Positions 25,833 to 34,221 are shown, counted from the first letter of the stretch. The stretch: DNA of 64,000 nucleotides from Janthinobacterium sp. FW305-129 (GCF_020858115.1 NZ_JACYMM010000002.1:186001-250000), one strand, 5' to 3'. A program made the numbers and translations. Notes: a model not told the origin generated them from the letters alone.

Positions 25833-27055
25833 GCGAGCATATCCCCGCCTTCCGCGTCACAATCGAGGACAAGGACATCACCGCCATCGTCTCGCCGCGC
25901 CTCATCAATCTGACCCTGACGCTGTGCCGTGGCGACGAGAGCGACCAGCTCGACCTGGCCCTGGACGACAGCGACGGCAAGCTGGCCCTGCCGCCGCGCG
26001 GCGCGCAGATCACCATAGCGCTGGGCTGGCAAGCGTCCGGCCTGGTGGATATGGGCAAGTTCACCGTCGACGAGGTGGAGCACAGCGGCGCGCCAGACAC
26101 CATCACCCTGCGCGCCAGGTCGGCCAACCTGATCGATACCTTCAAGCAGCAGCAGGAACACAGCTTCCACAAGACAACCGTGGGCGCCATCATCGAGGCC
26201 ATCGCCTTTCGCAACGAGCTGGCGTCGGGCGTGTCGGCGCGCCTGCGCGACACGGCCATCGAGCACATTGACCAGACCCACGAAAGCGATGCGGCCTTCC
26301 TGCGCCGGCTGGGCAAGAAATACGATGCCGTGGCCACCGTCAAGAATGACACTTTGCTCTTCATCCCCATCAACCAGAGCCGCACCGCCAGCGGCAAGGC
26401 GCTGCCCGTCATCCCCATCACGCGCGCCCTGGGCGACGGGCACCGCTACCACAGCGCCGAAAGCGACGCCTACACGGGCGTGCGCGCCTTCTGGCACGAC
26501 GAGCGCTACGCGCGCCGCCGCAGCGTGGTGGCCGGCGTGCCCGGCAACAGCAAGCGCCTGCGCACCACCTTCGCCAACGAAACGGACGCGCGCGCGGCGG
26601 CCGTGGCCGAATGGCAGCGCATCCTGCGCGGCTTGGCCACCTTTGAAATGAGCCTGGCCTTGGGCAACCCGGCCGTGTTCCCGCAATCGCCCGTGACGGT
26701 GCAAGGCTTCAAGCCCGAGATCGACGCCACCGAATGGCTATCAGTCAAGGTCACGCACAGTTTGGGAGGCAACGGCTTTACCACGCGTGTGGAGTTCGAA
26801 ACGAAAACGGAAGCGGTCGAGGCCGAGCGCGAGGAAGAGAAAGATCCGGACGAGGGCATAACGGGCGTGGTGGCGAAGTGGAGGGATGTGGCGGCGAAGA
26901 AGAAAAAGGCGGGACAGGAACAGGCCGGCGCCACGGGCCAGTTCAAGACGCTGGAGCATCTTTACAAGAGCAAGCAGGCTGCCAAGCGGGCGGCGCTGCA
27001 TGCATGGAGGCATATCGAAGAAGTGCGCGATATTTTAAGAGAAAATACCGGATAA
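25829..27055 (+). CDS. Late control/tail hub protein D (P2 gpD)
   Basis: A 408-residue hub protein starting MSEHIPAFRVTIEDKDITAIVS. FTVDEVEHSGAPDTITLRARSAN and HESDAAFLRRLGKKYDAVATVKN are typical of gpD/VgrG-like hub proteins. The C-terminus is charged (EAEREEEKDPDE, KKKKAGQEQ) and ends TLEHLYKSKQAAKRAALHAW. It is the last gene of the tail module; G+C content drops sharply after it. Bases 27056–27194 hold no gene. Confidence 0.93.
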   Translation: MSEHIPAFRVTIEDKDITAIVSPRLINLTLTLCRGDESDQLDLALDDSDGKLALPPRGAQITIALGWQASGLVDMGKFTVDEVEHSGAPDTITLRARSANLIDTFKQQQEHSFHKTTVGAIIEAIAFRNELASGVSARLRDTAIEHIDQTHESDAAFLRRLGKKYDAVATVKNDTLLFIPINQSRTASGKALPVIPITRALGDGHRYHSAESDAYTGVRAFWHDERYARRRSVVAGVPGNSKRLRTTFANETDARAAAVAEWQRILRGLATFEMSLALGNPAVFPQSPVTVQGFKPEIDATEWLSVKVTHSLGGNGFTTRVEFETKTEAVEAEREEEKDPDEGITGVVAKWRDVAAKKKKAGQEQAGATGQFKTLEHLYKSKQAAKRAALHAWRHIEEVRDILRENTG

Positions 27056-27194
27056 CCTCATAGTCAGGGAAGCATACGCTCTTTGACGAAGAAATATTAG
27101 TCCTCGGATGCAAGTCACCTCGAAGAATATCTACTTTAATCACGACTTCCCCTTTACATCGGCACGCTAATATTAAAATTTCTTAGTCTATTTT

Positions 27195-28181
27195 CTAGGA
27201 TGCAAAATAATCACATTTTGCCGTTTCAGATGAAAATGCATTCGGCGAATACAACCCATAGAACTTAATAAATCTTAAAGATGGACATTCAGAAAAATCA
27301 AGATTATCAAACAAAGCATATTTATCCGATAATACTCTAAATTTACTCCCCCTATCCGTCAGCCCATTGTAGTACTGATATACACCTTCGATCCATGACA
27401 ACTGCGCACGAACTATTCCAACATAAAACCATTTTTGGTGAGAATTCAAAACGTTCTTTGGTTGATTATCTATCCAAGTTATTAGCCGATATAATGTCCT
27501 AAAAGAACCATCAAGTTGAAATGATGTCTTCCTATACAACCCCTCCCAATTTGCCAAAAGACTGTCATAAATAGCCTTATGGATTTCTGATGGCGCATCT
27601 TCATAATATAACTCGCTTAGTATCGCCGAACCCAAACCAGCATCAGTAAGAATCATCGATTGCCCGACCCGGAGAGTGTGCTCATTAAATCTATTATCAT
27701 ACCACTTCTTCATTGCCATAAGACCTGTACGTTCAGAAAGCACGCCATCGTGAGTCTCAAGCTGCAAAGCTGCTATTTGCTCTCTATACATCTTTAGCCA
27801 TGAAAAAAAAGTTTGTTCAAAATTTTGCAAAGATAAAGTACTATTTTGCAATATCAATGCATCATTTGACTTCGCCAACTCATCTAAAGAAGCTCTAAGC
27901 TCTCTTCTCTGTATTCGAATAGAATGAAGTACCAAAAATACAGTAAGCATTCCGACAATTGGATTTATCACCCCTCCAAAGTAATCCCCAAAAGTTCCCC
28001 AGTGCCCATTGTCCGACGACAAACCAAGCGCTCCGAATTGCTTAAAATACAAACCAAGCAGAACTAGGGATATTACAACAACTAATATTGCTGCCCACTT
28101 AATTAAAATTAGTTGCTTTACGTCTTGATCCAATACTTTAGAATTGTCTGAACCGCCAACTTCAATTTTATCAATTTCCAT
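27195..28181 (-). CDS. Putative phage abortive-infection membrane protein (AbiC-like)
   Basis: A 328-residue A+T-rich gene. Two membrane segments near the N-terminus (about 24–46 and 61–88, the second with WGTFGDYFGGVINPIVGML) are followed by a coiled coil (IRIQRRELRASLDELAKSN...QNSTLSLQNFEQTFFSWL) and a helical cytoplasmic domain. This layout (WGxFGDxFGGxxNP, coiled coil, FExTFF) is what I know from the family annotated as putative phage abortive infection proteins (putAbiC). It is in the orientation of the repressor, so it would be expressed in the lysogen. Function in this prophage is inferred. Confidence 0.7.
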   Translation of the reverse strand: MEIDKIEVGGSDNSKVLDQDVKQLILIKWAAILVVVISLVLLGLYFKQFGALGLSSDNGHWGTFGDYFGGVINPIVGMLTVFLVLHSIRIQRRELRASLDELAKSNDALILQNSTLSLQNFEQTFFSWLKMYREQIAALQLETHDGVLSERTGLMAMKKWYDNRFNEHTLRVGQSMILTDAGLGSAILSELYYEDAPSEIHKAIYDSLLANWEGLYRKTSFQLDGSFRTLYRLITWIDNQPKNVLNSHQKWFYVGIVRAQLSWIEGVYQYYNGLTDRGSKFRVLSDKYALFDNLDFSECPSLRFIKFYGLYSPNAFSSETAKCDYFAS

Positions 28182-28443
28182 TTAAATCAATCTTTAATTC
28201 AAATAATTTTAAATCACTGCAATTAATCACGACGCATACAGATGCGCGTTTAAGGGTCAGATCTGCCATTCCTACACAGGCCCAGCTATGCGAATCCTCA
28301 AGCTGAAGTCTTTGCGTAAGCTCAGCGTCTGTACGCATACGCAGCATAGTTAGTCGAGCCGTATTGACAATTAATAAATCATAGTCTACTGTGAGCTTAG
28401 ACCCCAAGGCTGAGATCGCCAAATGCCAGACATGAACCCGCAA
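28171..28443 (-). CDS. Doubtful small ORF upstream of the AbiC-like gene
   Basis: A 90-residue open frame with a TTG start and no known relatives that I recognise. Its stop overlaps the ATG of the AbiC-like gene by 11 bases, which could mean coupling, but composition and start are poor. The alternative is that 28182–28468 is simply a non-coding leader. Confidence 0.25.
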   Translation of the reverse strand: MRVHVWHLAISALGSKLTVDYDLLIVNTARLTMLRMRTDAELTQRLQLEDSHSWACVGMADLTLKRASVCVVINCSDLKLFELKIDLNGN

Positions 28444-28468
28444 CCTGCTTGCTCCGCCGCCTGCTTAT

Positions 28469-29383
28469 TCATTTTTTCGACGGCAAATCGAGCCAATTAG
28501 CCGTCCATTTTTGCCAAGTCGAAAGTTCCGCAGTTTCAGCCGGATCTAATTTAAGCATTGCAATTTGATTTTCACAGAGTGTAAGAAGGTTGAACATTAT
28601 CAACGGCTCTGTAGACTCTATAGTCATAATTCTACTCAACCACAAATCAAACTTTTTGCTTGTTAAATTATCCCAGCCGTCCGCAATAACCTCGGCCTCG
28701 ATTAATGCAAACTTCTGAGCAAGTTCGGCATGAATTCTGGCTTTATCATTCCACGCAAAAACAAGTCCAGGCATAGTAGCCAGCGCTACCATGAGGCCAG
28801 CTATCGCTTTGGAATCGGCAGTAACTAACAGAGAGCTAAATGCAGCAGTTCCGGCTATAAGTGACCCTGCTTTCCCCCATCGATCCAATAAAGAGTAGAA
28901 GCGCTCACGTTTACGATGATAAAGTACACTCAGCTGTGTTCTATGTGTAATAAATCTACGGGTTTCCAAAAGCCATTGGCTCAAACCTTCATCATCATCT
29001 TCGTCATCAGTTAGTTCATCTGCAATGTCGGATGTAATTTCAGCAGCGATCTTTTGACTTTCATTTCCCTCTGATACCTCCGGCAGCTTAAGTGACATAG
29101 TCTCCATGCTTTCCTTAAAAAAAAGCGCTCTGTTACTAGCCGCACCAAAATTACTGAGCGATACATGGTAGACACCCAGTGACGGCGTGCTGGCCGAATC
29201 AATTGATGTCTTGATTATAGAGTTTGGATCCTGCCGCTGCAACTTTGTCAGCACCTGAAATTCGGTGCTCCACCCATCTATTGTGAGATTAACTATATTA
29301 CATTGACGCGCCACTTCAATGACATTGCCGACGACTACTTGCGAAACATTTCCATAAAAATCTACAATTCCCTTGGAAGACAT
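28469..29383 (-). CDS. Two-TM effector-like protein (SLATT-like), N-terminal V-S-Q-x-V-x-G motif
   Basis: About 304 residues from ATG 29383, which has GGAG 11 bases upstream; a GTG at 29440 would add 19 residues. The N-terminus MSSKGIVDFYGNVSQVVVGNV resembles the C-terminus of the nearby repressor. After an acidic linker (TDDEDDDEG) comes WLLETRRFITHRTQLSVLYHRKRERFYSLLDRWGKAG, then two adjacent membrane helices separated by a short turn, then a helical tail (ARIHAELAQKFALIEAEV). This RF..H..QL..LYHRKRERF plus hairpin layout resembles SLATT-type two-TM effectors of conflict systems; the assignment is from pattern only. It is in the repressor transcription direction. Confidence 0.6.
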   Translation of the reverse strand: MSSKGIVDFYGNVSQVVVGNVIEVARQCNIVNLTIDGWSTEFQVLTKLQRQDPNSIIKTSIDSASTPSLGVYHVSLSNFGAASNRALFFKESMETMSLKLPEVSEGNESQKIAAEITSDIADELTDDEDDDEGLSQWLLETRRFITHRTQLSVLYHRKRERFYSLLDRWGKAGSLIAGTAAFSSLLVTADSKAIAGLMVALATMPGLVFAWNDKARIHAELAQKFALIEAEVIADGWDNLTSKKFDLWLSRIMTIESTEPLIMFNLLTLCENQIAMLKLDPAETAELSTWQKWTANWLDLPSKK

Positions 29384-29423
29384 TTTTTCAGCGTCTCCAA
29401 AACTACTAGCTTGCACTATAAAT

Positions 29424-29831
29424 CTAGCCTTTAAAATCACATCGATTCGCCATCAACCAGTAAGCAGTCCGCGTCTGCGGGATAATCTTTTTCCCGCGAA
29501 TAATATACGAGGCCCGACCGCCGCTGATAGGACAAATCGCTTTCACAATTTGGTTTGGCTCGGTCAAGAAAATGTCAATCACCTCGTCGCCGGCAAGAAA
29601 ATACGGAGGTTCATCTTCCCCCTTTGCAATATTACCAAACTTAACATATTGCACAGTCATGCCTAAATTCGGCAGGCGTTCACCGAGATTCTTGTAATTC
29701 AGAGTTTTATCCGTTACAGGAATCTTCGCCAGGAAAAAGCTAATTTTTTTTGGATCTTTTGTTGACTCGTCAGCATGAGCCGACGTAATAAAAGATACTG
29801 TCAATAATGCCGCCATCAATACGTTTTTCAC
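29424..29831 (-). CDS. Secreted hypothetical protein downstream of the repressor
   Basis: A 135-residue protein with a clear signal peptide (MKNVLMAALLTVSFITSAHA, cut before DES). The mature part (SFFLAKIPVTDKTLNYKNLGERLPNLGM, YFLAGDEVIDIFLTEPNQIVKAICPISGG) has two cysteines that could form a disulphide. It starts at a GTG overlapping the repressor stop (GTGA), so it is co-translated with the repressor and made in the lysogen. A periplasmic protein expressed with the repressor could block superinfection; this is inference. Confidence 0.7.
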   Translation of the reverse strand: MKNVLMAALLTVSFITSAHADESTKDPKKISFFLAKIPVTDKTLNYKNLGERLPNLGMTVQYVKFGNIAKGEDEPPYFLAGDEVIDIFLTEPNQIVKAICPISGGRASYIIRGKKIIPQTRTAYWLMANRCDFKG

Positions 29832-30277
29832 TTCTTCTTACCACCCATATTGAACGTCTGTTTTCCGGTCACGTCGCCGGTTACTTGCTGGCTGACTTTG
29901 CCGTGGAAAACAACCGTAGGGGCACTGGCACCTGTCTCAGAATTCGATAGCGCCGCTTTAACCGCAGGGGATGCGCTCATACCATCAATCATTCCCAGTA
30001 CCCCTGCCTTACCCCGAATATCTAAGCCACGATAGCCAGTCAGCAATTCCTTTTCATCCTGAGTAAGCGCCGCTGTCGCCTGATCCCCGGTAAGAATAAA
30101 TTGAACATCAGCGCCAATCGTAGAGATTGCGCGCAAATAGACTGCATCGGGCGATCGCTCGTCCTGTTCATACGATATTTGAGTACGTTTTTTTACGCCG
30201 CCTGCCGCGCCGAACTCGTCTTGATTCATGCCTAAGCGCAAACGCTCGGCTTTTAGTGCTTCCCCAATGGTGCTCAT
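29828..30277 (-). CDS. XRE-family prophage repressor
   Basis: About 149 residues from the ATG at 30277 (MSTIGEALKAERLRLGMNQDEF); ATG codons at 30295 and 30307 are possible. The helix-turn-helix covers residues about 5–55 (LGMNQDEFGAAGGVKKRTQISYEQDERSP), then AISTIGADVQFILTG, then a second part GYRGLDIRGKAGVLGMIDGM. The C-terminal tail has FHGKVSQQVTGDVTGKQTFN. It reads away from the early genes, with a dyad operator between, so it is the likely lysogeny repressor. The secreted-protein gene overlaps its stop. Confidence 0.85.
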   Translation of the reverse strand: MSTIGEALKAERLRLGMNQDEFGAAGGVKKRTQISYEQDERSPDAVYLRAISTIGADVQFILTGDQATAALTQDEKELLTGYRGLDIRGKAGVLGMIDGMSASPAVKAALSNSETGASAPTVVFHGKVSQQVTGDVTGKQTFNMGGKKK

Positions 30278-30294
30278 ATTTTCACTAAATCTCA

Positions 30295-30324
30295 TTGACA
30301 AGTGCACATTCGTACACTATAGTT
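30295..30324 (+). promoter_or_regulatory. Early rightward promoter with overlapping repressor operator
   Basis: TTGACA (30295–30300) and TATAGT (30319–30324) are spaced by 18 bases, a near-consensus sigma-70 promoter. An imperfect 18-bp dyad (AGTGCAC...GTACACT, 30302–30319) fills the spacer. It is the natural place for the divergently encoded repressor to block early transcription. Confidence 0.75.
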
Positions 30325-30358
30325 ACGCCATCCTGTAGCGATTACACATCATAACATT

Positions 30359-30562
30359 ATGAAAAACGTATCCAAAACCGGGCGCACTACCAAGGGCGTC
30401 ACTTCGCAACCTCTGGGCGTCCGCCTGGCGCCTGATGAAGTGCTGGAAGTCGAAGCCTTTGCCGCCGCGCAACAACGTTCCCGCGCCTGGTTCCTCCGGT
30501 TCCTGATACTGCGCGGCCTGGCTGACTACAAGCGCGAAATCGCTTCCCAATTCACCCAATAA
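30359..30562 (+). CDS. Small ribbon-helix-helix-like regulator, first early gene
   Basis: A 67-residue protein starting MKNVSKTGRTTKGVTSQPLGVRL. LGVRLAPDEVLEVEAFAAAQQRSRAWFLRFLI has the strand-helix-helix rhythm of ribbon-helix-helix DNA-binding proteins. It is the first gene after the repressed early promoter, the position of cro or cox in P2-like phages, so it may be the lytic regulator. The exact role is unknown. Confidence 0.6.
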   Translation: MKNVSKTGRTTKGVTSQPLGVRLAPDEVLEVEAFAAAQQRSRAWFLRFLILRGLADYKREIASQFTQ

Positions 30563-30572
30563 GGACAACGTC

Positions 30573-30770
30573 ATGTACCCCGATGCAAAACGTATTCGCA
30601 AACATACAGTCGCGCTGCGCCTGGACGATTATGAGCACCAGCTCGTTTCCTCGATCGCCAACTACCAAGGCGAAGAGCTTGCGGTGCTGGTGCGCCAGAT
30701 CGTCATGCGTGAAGCCCTTGCCGCTATTGCTGCAGACGACATCGACAGCGTACAGCGTCGCAGCGCTTAA
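30573..30770 (+). CDS. Small ribbon-helix-helix-like protein
   Basis: A 65-residue protein starting MYPDAKRIRKHTVALRLDDYEHQL. HTVALRLDDYEHQLVSSIANYQGEELAVLVRQIV fits a ribbon-helix-helix fold (beta strand with alternating residues, then two helices). It lies 10 bases downstream of another RHH-like gene and probably in the same early operon. GGA is placed upstream of the ATG. Confidence 0.6.
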   Translation: MYPDAKRIRKHTVALRLDDYEHQLVSSIANYQGEELAVLVRQIVMREALAAIAADDIDSVQRRSA

Positions 30771-30818
30771 ACCGAGTCCCTGAATAGTAACTTTTGAGTA
30801 ACTGAAAAGCTGCCGAAC

Positions 30819-31007
30819 ATGCCCGATCACGAAATTCATATCAATGACGAAGAACTCGCAGCGCTGGAAGTCGTTCGTCAAAGGCAAGGGCTGGCAAGTA
30901 TCGAACAGGCAGCGGAATGGCTCGTCAAATCGCGCTTACGCAAGCAGTCGAAAAACATGACGGGTCGCGGTCGCGCCCTGTACCAAGTGGAAAGAAAGCT
31001 GAAATGA
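30819..31007 (+). CDS. Small early phage protein
   Basis: A 62-residue protein starting MPDHEIHINDEELAALEVVRQRQGL. Helical, charged, with a basic C-terminus (SRLRKQSKNMTGRGRAL). It may be another short DNA-binding protein but I do not recognise it. It overlaps the Ogr-like gene by four bases (ATGA), so the two are coupled. Confidence 0.6.
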   Translation: MPDHEIHINDEELAALEVVRQRQGLASIEQAAEWLVKSRLRKQSKNMTGRGRALYQVERKLK

Positions 31008-31267
31008 GAGTCATCGGCCTGCCCTGCCCGCATTGCGAATACACCGTCCGCGCCGTCAAGAGCCGCACGATGTCCGCCATGTTCAAGGAAATTACCTACA
31101 TGTGCCAGAACCCCGAGTGCGGGCACTCCTTCGTGGCAGGCCTGGAAGTACTGCGCACCCTCTCGCTGTCCGCCATGCCCAAACCGGATATCCGCATCCC
31201 GATGTCCCAGCATGCGCGCACGGCGGCCACCAGCCAGCTAGCCCTGGACCTGACAGCGGGCTGCTGA
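31004..31267 (+). CDS. Ogr/Delta-type late transcription activator
   Basis: An 87-residue zinc-finger protein. CPHCEYTVRAVKSRTMSAMFKEITYMCQNPECGHSF has the CxxC...CxxxxC pattern of Ogr/Delta proteins, which activate late P2 promoters with the alpha subunit of RNA polymerase. The C-terminal LRTLSLSAMPKPDIRIPMS also fits the family. Its probable targets are the divergent P/O promoters and those of the tail operons. In this phage it sits in the early region, not after gene D as in P2 itself. Confidence 0.9.
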   Translation: MRVIGLPCPHCEYTVRAVKSRTMSAMFKEITYMCQNPECGHSFVAGLEVLRTLSLSAMPKPDIRIPMSQHARTAATSQLALDLTAGC

Positions 31268-31387
31268 TGACTATCCCGATCCTCGCGCCGCCGTAGCCCG
31301 GCCGCCGTAACTCCCCTCTTTTGCTGTGCCCTGCTGCGCTCTCTTTTGAGCGGGCGGGATTCGTTCAACCTGAAATAAGGAAAACCG

Positions 31388-31789
31388 ATGGAAAACACGC
31401 TGCACGCCACCAGTGATGCCGACAAATCTATGGCATCAAGCACGATCCGCCCGACCTTGCAAAATTGTATTGTCCCCGTGGCACCAACGTGTTTTCTGCT
31501 GCAAGCCAGTGCAGGCATCGGCATCGCGGCGCTGACCGCCCGCATCCATGAGATTGCCAAGACCTATCACGCCTACGGCGCGGCCAATCTCACCTTCATC
31601 GTCAGCGATGCGCAGACATTGGAGCGTGACGGCTTTTTCGCGCCAGCCAAGCAACGCGCCCTGGTCGGCAAGCTACCCATCGAAGTGAACTACATTTTCG
31701 CCACCGAAACGGGTTCCCGGCACTGCTGCGGCACATCGCACACGCTCCCGTACTGGGCAGAACAATTTCTCAAGCCAGGGGCACGCTGA
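31388..31789 (+). CDS. Hypothetical phage protein
   Basis: A 133-residue protein starting MENTLHATSDADKSMASSTIRPT. Nothing in it matches a family known to me; there is a CC pair (GSRHCCGTSHTLPYW) and a conserved-looking LTFIVSDAQTLERDGFF. AAGGA precedes the ATG. It overlaps a short membrane ORF by one base, and gpA follows, so it is part of the replication operon. Bases 31268–31387 upstream hold no gene. Confidence 0.6.
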   Translation: MENTLHATSDADKSMASSTIRPTLQNCIVPVAPTCFLLQASAGIGIAALTARIHEIAKTYHAYGAANLTFIVSDAQTLERDGFFAPAKQRALVGKLPIEVNYIFATETGSRHCCGTSHTLPYWAEQFLKPGAR

Positions 31790-31887
31790 TGCTGCGCCTG
31801 GCCAAAGCCTGCGGCATCTGGCTGCTGTCGCTGCTGATCGTCATTACCCCCGGCGTGCTGCGGGCCATCGGCGCCATCAAGGACTGA
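31789..31887 (+). CDS. Very small membrane protein (32 aa)
   Basis: The frame reads MLRLAKACGIWLLSLLIVIT then PGVLRAIGAIKD and stop. One hydrophobic helix spans about residues 9–20. The ATG overlaps the TGA of the preceding gene (TGATG), and another gene starts four bases after its stop, so it fits the operon tightly. Role unknown. Confidence 0.5.
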   Translation: MLRLAKACGIWLLSLLIVITPGVLRAIGAIKD

Positions 31888-31890
31888 ACC

Positions 31891-32244
31891 ATGCCGGCGT
31901 CCCTTATCGACAATCACCTGTCCTTTCAGCCTGCCGCCGAGATTCTGGCCGCACGCGACAAGGACATGCCGACGCCACCAGGCGCCGGGCATGCGCTGGC
32001 CGCCATCGCCGAAGCCAAGGCCCAGCTACGCAGCATCAAGCCGCGCAACCTGGCGCCCTTCATGGCCCAGGCCTGGGGATTGTCGCCGCGTGGCGCGCGC
32101 CGCTCTGTGTTGATCGCCGCTGGCATGGACGCCGACCGCTGGGAATCGCCCATCCACTCCTTTACCGAGGAAGAGCGCATCGAGCTGCGCGCCGCCACCT
32201 CTGCCGCTATCCGTGTGTACGAAAGACTGTTGAATGCAATCTAA
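31891..32244 (+). CDS. Hypothetical phage protein preceding gpA
   Basis: A 117-residue protein starting MPASLIDNHLSFQPAAEILAARDKD. It is helical, with IKPRNLAPFMAQAWGLSPRGARRSVLIAAGM in the centre, possibly a small DNA-binding element. It overlaps the gpA gene by 11 bases. Not recognised as a named family. Confidence 0.65.
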   Translation: MPASLIDNHLSFQPAAEILAARDKDMPTPPGAGHALAAIAEAKAQLRSIKPRNLAPFMAQAWGLSPRGARRSVLIAAGMDADRWESPIHSFTEEERIELRAATSAAIRVYERLLNAI

Positions 32245-34072
32245 ACAAATCCTGCTGCCTGCCCCGCAGCGTCACGAAGCCTTCTTGCGATCCGCCCAGT
32301 TTGCTCCCGAGCTAGCCCGCATCCCGTTCAAGTGGCGCAACCGCGTCATCACGGCCGCCATGGCCAAAATGGTCTGGTCGTCCTGGTACAAGGTCTATGA
32401 ATCCATCGCCACCAGCTTTGTGCGCGAGTTTGCCGAACAGTACGTGCCGGCCGGCGTCGACTTGTCGCAGAGCGATGCCGACATCGTGGCCACCGCTGAG
32501 CGCGCGGCGGCCGGCGTGACCAAAATGCTGTGGATGGCCGTGTCCGACACGCACGCCCTGCAGATCATGGAAGACGAATGCGCCTCGTATGGCATCGAGC
32601 TGCCCGAGTTCGACACGATGACCGACACCATCGCCCGCCTGGTGGACGCCCGCTGGTGGCGCCGCCAGTTGCGCAAGCGTGTCAAGCGCGCCTTTGAAGC
32701 GGGCAATATCCGCCTGGGCTATGTGAACTATCGCGGCGAACCCTACGCCAGCAACGACGCCGTGCTGTCGCGCCTGGCACAGAACCGCCGCAACGCGGCG
32801 GCACTGGCGGCCACGCTGGTGCAGAACGAGAACGGCCAGCAATTCAGCATCGCCGAGCTGGCCGAGAAAACCACCGCCAACAAAGCCATCCGGCGCGGCG
32901 AGCTGATGTTGCGCATCAACGGCTTTGAGCAGATCGCCCGCGAGTGCGGCGACCAGGGTATTTTCATCACCTGGACGTGCCCGTCACGGTTCCACGCCAT
33001 GCAGCACAGCGGCAAGCCAAACGACAAGTTCGACGGCTCCACGCCGCGCGAGGCAAACGCCTACCTGGGCAAGATGACATCGCTGTGCCGCTCTGCGCTG
33101 GCGCGCCGGGGCATCGGCCTGTACGGCTTTCGCATCGCCGAGCCGCATCACGATGGCTGCCCGCATTGGCATCTGCTGCTGTTCGTGCGCCCGACTGCGA
33201 AATACAAGACGACCCACCTGCAGGACGTGGCCGCCCGCGCCATCCGCATCATGAAGCGCTACGCCTGGCGCGTGGACCGTGGCGAACCGGGCGCCTTCGC
33301 GCGCCGTCTGGACGTGAAACGCATCGACTGGGCCAAGGGTAGCGCCGCCGGCTACATCGCCAAGTACGTGGCCAAGAACATCGACGGCGTGGCCGAGCAC
33401 AAGACGAAAGAAGGCTATGTCGTCACGGCCGACACCGAAGGCGATGTCGAGTTGACGCCATCGGCGCGCGTCGAGTCCTGGGCCGCGTGCTGGGGCATCC
33501 GCCAATTCCAGCAATGGGGCGGCGCGCCCGTCACCGTGTGGCGCGAACTGCGCCGCATCGAAGAAAGTATGCTCAACGAAGCCCCGGCCGCCATGCGCCG
33601 CGCCTGGGACGCCGTGCAAAAGATCGACGGCGAAAAACGCGCCTGCTGGGCCGAATACCTGCGCGCCCAGGGTGGTGCCCTGGTGCCGCGCAAGGAACTG
33701 GTCGTCACGCTGGCCAAGGACGAAAAGACCGTCATCGGCCGCTACGGCGAAACGCTGCGCACCACTCCCTACGGCGTGCGCTGCAGCGACCTCATCGGCG
33801 TGGTCTTCAAGTCCGTGCGCCATACGTGGACGCCGGTACAGGCCACAGGCGGGCGCGGGGTGGCTGTCGGGGTTGCCGTTCCTCGGACTCGTGTAAATAA
33901 CTGTACGCACCCCGACCGCCCTGCCCCGGCCACGCCGCCGGCGGCACCCTTGCCGAACCTGTCGAATGAGGCAAAAACAGCATTGATTGCAGCCTGGGCA
34001 GCCGTCAACGCCTGCCCGTATCCCCGGCTGATCGTCCCCGACAACCCACCCCATGAAGGAAATGGCACATGA
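32234..34072 (+). CDS. Replication initiation endonuclease (P2 gpA type)
   Basis: A 612-residue HUH-type rolling-circle initiator. The metal-binding motif is HHDGCPHWHLLLF (His-Trp-His at 311–313); the catalytic tyrosine pair is YIAKYVAK, Tyr374 and Tyr378; ITWTCPSRFHAM around residues 240–250 is the usual motif I region. It nicks the phage origin and stays covalently attached while host helicase and polymerase extend. Origins in P2 lie within the A gene; I cannot pinpoint it. The stop overlaps a small gene by four bases (ATGA). Confidence 0.93.
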   Translation: MQSKQILLPAPQRHEAFLRSAQFAPELARIPFKWRNRVITAAMAKMVWSSWYKVYESIATSFVREFAEQYVPAGVDLSQSDADIVATAERAAAGVTKMLWMAVSDTHALQIMEDECASYGIELPEFDTMTDTIARLVDARWWRRQLRKRVKRAFEAGNIRLGYVNYRGEPYASNDAVLSRLAQNRRNAAALAATLVQNENGQQFSIAELAEKTTANKAIRRGELMLRINGFEQIARECGDQGIFITWTCPSRFHAMQHSGKPNDKFDGSTPREANAYLGKMTSLCRSALARRGIGLYGFRIAEPHHDGCPHWHLLLFVRPTAKYKTTHLQDVAARAIRIMKRYAWRVDRGEPGAFARRLDVKRIDWAKGSAAGYIAKYVAKNIDGVAEHKTKEGYVVTADTEGDVELTPSARVESWAACWGIRQFQQWGGAPVTVWRELRRIEESMLNEAPAAMRRAWDAVQKIDGEKRACWAEYLRAQGGALVPRKELVVTLAKDEKTVIGRYGETLRTTPYGVRCSDLIGVVFKSVRHTWTPVQATGGRGVAVGVAVPRTRVNNCTHPDRPAPATPPAAPLPNLSNEAKTALIAAWAAVNACPYPRLIVPDNPPHEGNGT

Positions 34073-34221
34073 GCACCTTTGCCGTGACCGTTCGCACGCA
34101 AACCGAACGCTTTGAATTTTTTGAGGTTGCCGCATCCAGCGGCGACGTGATCGACGCCGCTATCGACCGCTACGGAGTGTGCGGCGTTACCGCCAAACTG
34201 AAAGGAGCACCGCAATGCTGA
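34069..34221 (+). CDS. Small hypothetical protein (50 aa)
   Basis: The frame starts MSTFAVTVRTQTERFEFFEV and continues AASSGDVIDAAIDRYGVCGV to a stop at 34219–34221. The ATG overlaps the gpA stop (ATGA) and its end overlaps the next ATG at 34215. Two beta strands and one helix seem likely. Such short proteins are common after gpA in P2-like phages; the function is unknown. Confidence 0.6.
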   Translation: MSTFAVTVRTQTERFEFFEVAASSGDVIDAAIDRYGVCGVTAKLKGAPQC

